Shown here one piece after another: positions 62,640-64,000 of a DNA stretch of 64,000 bases (the first letter of the stretch is position 1; each line of letters starts with the position of its first letter). The position numbers were made by a program, and so were the translations under genes. The notes beneath the pieces were generated by a model, which searched no databases, was not told where the DNA came from, and saw only the letters and a program-made list of their open reading frames with translations. The DNA is from Gracilimonas sp964505215 (GTDB lineage Bacteria; Bacteroidota; Rhodothermia; Balneolales; Balneolaceae), in assembly GCA_964505215.1 (NCBI GenBank), contig CAZDGU010000001.1, positions 124,001-188,000 on the forward strand. The letters are read 5' to 3'.

Positions 62640-63116
62640 ATGCCAAAAATATATCAATTTGGATATTACTTATTGCTGGGAGTGTACTTTTTTTATAAAC
62701 TTTATATTTCTTCAAAGAGTTTTAATGAATACATAGAGGAAAGTAATAAGCCGTCAAACATTTACCAATGTCTAAATGAGAACTGTCTAAAACGTTCGTT
62801 TTTAAAGAATGAACCGCTTAATGCAAAAAAGTTACTTATTATAAATCCAGTAAATTCTTGTAAAAAATGTGATGAGTTGTTCTCAAAGGAATTAGAACCA
62901 TCTTTGTATTCGGATCATATAAAGTGGGAAGTAATGTCTCGGACAGATACTAACCTGCATGATATTTTCAAAAGCAATCATTTTCAATTTGAACACATAA
63001 CTCTTGTAGCATTAGACCGATATAACGTCCATTATGTATATGAATACCATCCAACTTTTCCCTTTAAAGAATCCAAAACAAACGCTCTTTTTACGTTTTT
63101 ACAACAATCGCTTTAG
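62640..63116 (+). CDS. Membrane-anchored CxxC protein, thioredoxin-like
   Basis: A 158-aa protein with an N-terminal helix (about residues 5-21) and a later strand LLIINPVNSCKKCDELF, where CKKC follows a hydrophobic strand as in thioredoxin folds. It has additional cysteines (YQCLNENCLK). A terminal helix is also visible. I recognise no precise family. It follows the broken propeller gene by 12 bases and is AT-rich like it, suggesting that the three genes 61358-63116 belong together. It could be a thiol partner of the small Cys peptide (inference). Confidence 0.55.
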   Translation: MPKIYQFGYYLLLGVYFFYKLYISSKSFNEYIEESNKPSNIYQCLNENCLKRSFLKNEPLNAKKLLIINPVNSCKKCDELFSKELEPSLYSDHIKWEVMSRTDTNLHDIFKSNHFQFEHITLVALDRYNVHYVYEYHPTFPFKESKTNALFTFLQQSL

Positions 63117-63264
63117 GCAAAAGGGCCTTCAGCTATCATTTATTCTCAATTCATAACATGATTTTTTTCTTGAATCTCTGTCTGTGTTATAACGCAAGCT
63201 ATATGAATTAGGCTTCTTAACCTGTTAGAAATAATCTCCGTAAGTTTTCATACATACCAACTAA

Positions 63265-63319
63265 AAAGCCGAACATCTATGCTCTTTTATTAACCCAAAG
63301 AAACAGGTTGTTCGGCTTT
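63265..63319 (-). terminator. Terminator of the aconitase gene
   Basis: On the minus strand AAAGCCGAACA and TGTTCGGCTTT form a perfect 11-bp stem with a 33-base loop, followed by TTAG. It lies 28 bases after the aconitase stop. The loop is long, so efficiency is uncertain. Confidence 0.6.
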
Positions 63320-63346
63320 AATTCATTACATCAGCTGCAATAAAAA

Positions 63347-64000
63347 TTAGTTACCCACATTCTGTGCTTTAAAGCGGTTAATCACCCCTCCGTACAGCAC
63401 GGCTTCTTTTTGGCGCGGACTGAAGGTGTGAATCAGAGTGTATTTGTTCCCTTTTGTTTTGTTGGTCATAACAATCTCGTTGCTGTTTTCTATGGCGCTG
63501 CGGATATCATTAACTGCCAGCACATCTCCCTGATCTATGTCGTCATAATCGGCATCGTTTTGAAACTCCAGTGCGGGAATACCAAAGTTTACCAGGTTTT
63601 GCCAGCCAATGCGTGCATAACTTTTAGCAATAACCGCACGCTGTCCCAGATATTTAGGCGCAATTGCGGCATGCTCACGGCTGGAGCCCTGTGCATAATT
63701 ATCACCCGCTACAACAACATGGCCACCGTGTTGCTCTCTGCTTTTCATTGCCCGGTCGTAGAAGGTATCGTCCACTACATCGAAGGCAAATTTACTTATT
63801 TCCGGAATATTACTTCGGAAAGGCAGCACTTGAGCTCCCGCACGCAGAATTTCATCGGTAGAAATATCATCTCCCATTTTCAGTAAAACCGGAACCTCAA
63901 AATCTTCCAGATGGTCGAAGTCGGGCATGGTAGAAATATTAGGCCCTTTCTTAATTTCACCCCGCTCCTCTTTAGGTACCGGCTTGGTAAGCATATCGGT
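63347..64000 (-). CDS. Aconitate hydratase, C-terminal part (partial)
   Basis: The last 217 codons of a minus-strand gene that continues beyond the right edge. It contains the swivel domain: MGDDISTDEILRAGAQVLPFRSNI, then AGDNYAQGSSREHAA, PKYLGQRAVIAKSYARIGWQNLVNFGI. These are the conserved substrate-binding blocks of aconitase, which isomerises citrate to isocitrate in the TCA cycle. The 4Fe-4S cysteines lie in the missing part. The frame continues open through 64000. The form resembles the mitochondrial-type enzyme. Confidence 0.92.
   Translation of the reverse strand, partial: TDMLTKPVPKEERGEIKKGPNISTMPDFDHLEDFEVPVLLKMGDDISTDEILRAGAQVLPFRSNIPEISKFAFDVVDDTFYDRAMKSREQHGGHVVVAGDNYAQGSSREHAAIAPKYLGQRAVIAKSYARIGWQNLVNFGIPALEFQNDADYDDIDQGDVLAVNDIRSAIENSNEIVMTNKTKGNKYTLIHTFSPRQKEAVLYGGVINRFKAQNVGN

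Overview
The window most probably comes from a member of the Balneolota/Rhodothermota branch near Bacteroidota (inference). The grounds are three giant secreted proteins with NYPNPFNP-type type IX secretion (T9SS) tails, weak Shine-Dalgarno signals, several TTG starts, one candidate Bacteroidota-type promoter (TTG, about 20 bp, then TAnnTTTG-like), and housekeeping genes of that style. Apart from two partial genes at the edges (polA at the left, aconitase at the right), the window is a mix of conserved core genes and a large cell-surface block. No tRNA, rRNA, transposase or CRISPR array was recognised.

Layout. 1-4421: polA start, adenosine deaminase, and a GntR/ABC-2 operon behind a palindromic operator; its ATPase gene has a one-base frameshift inside the Walker A motif. 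4694-20404: three consecutive T9SS cargo proteins (1226, 1098 and 2527 aa) sharing a C-terminal module that I cannot name. 20639-23430: three membrane-anchored, pilin-like proteins and a small secreted protein. 24190-36566: the highlight. Three secreted DUF4402-like subunits, a probable major subunit with its own promoter and terminator, a PapD-like chaperone and a usher-like outer-membrane protein are followed, with almost no gaps, by a FliF-FliG fusion, a TPR lipoprotein, a MotA homologue and a MotB homologue with OmpA and SPOR-like domains. No other flagellar gene is present. The usher carries a C-terminal TPR tail that closely resembles the TPR region of the lipoprotein, which ties the two halves together. 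I read this as a candidate rotary-motor-coupled chaperone-usher surface system.

37009-48138: rpoN, a DUF3109 gene, a small winged-helix-like gene, a biotin carrier, murA, RNase G, hslV-hslU and a C-terminal processing protease. 48950-57033: acyl-CoA synthetase, Fur-family regulator, DacB-type carboxypeptidase, ftsX, an outer-membrane barrel and cinA. 57255-61155: a periplasmic thiol-redox cluster (TlpA-like lipoprotein, DsbD, TlpA-like anchored thioredoxin). 61358-63116: a small secreted Cys peptide, a beta-propeller gene broken at a T8 run, and a CxxC protein. The end of the window is the aconitase C-terminus.

The intergenic regions at 1.7-2.4, 12.0-12.7, 23.4-23.8, 25.9-27.2 and 48.2-48.9 kb are mosaics of the same five or six repeat families, some strongly palindromic. 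One (R1, six copies) folds into a multi-stem structure with a compensatory base change between copies. All coordinates of repeats, alignments by eye and promoter calls are from reading only; no search or folding was run.
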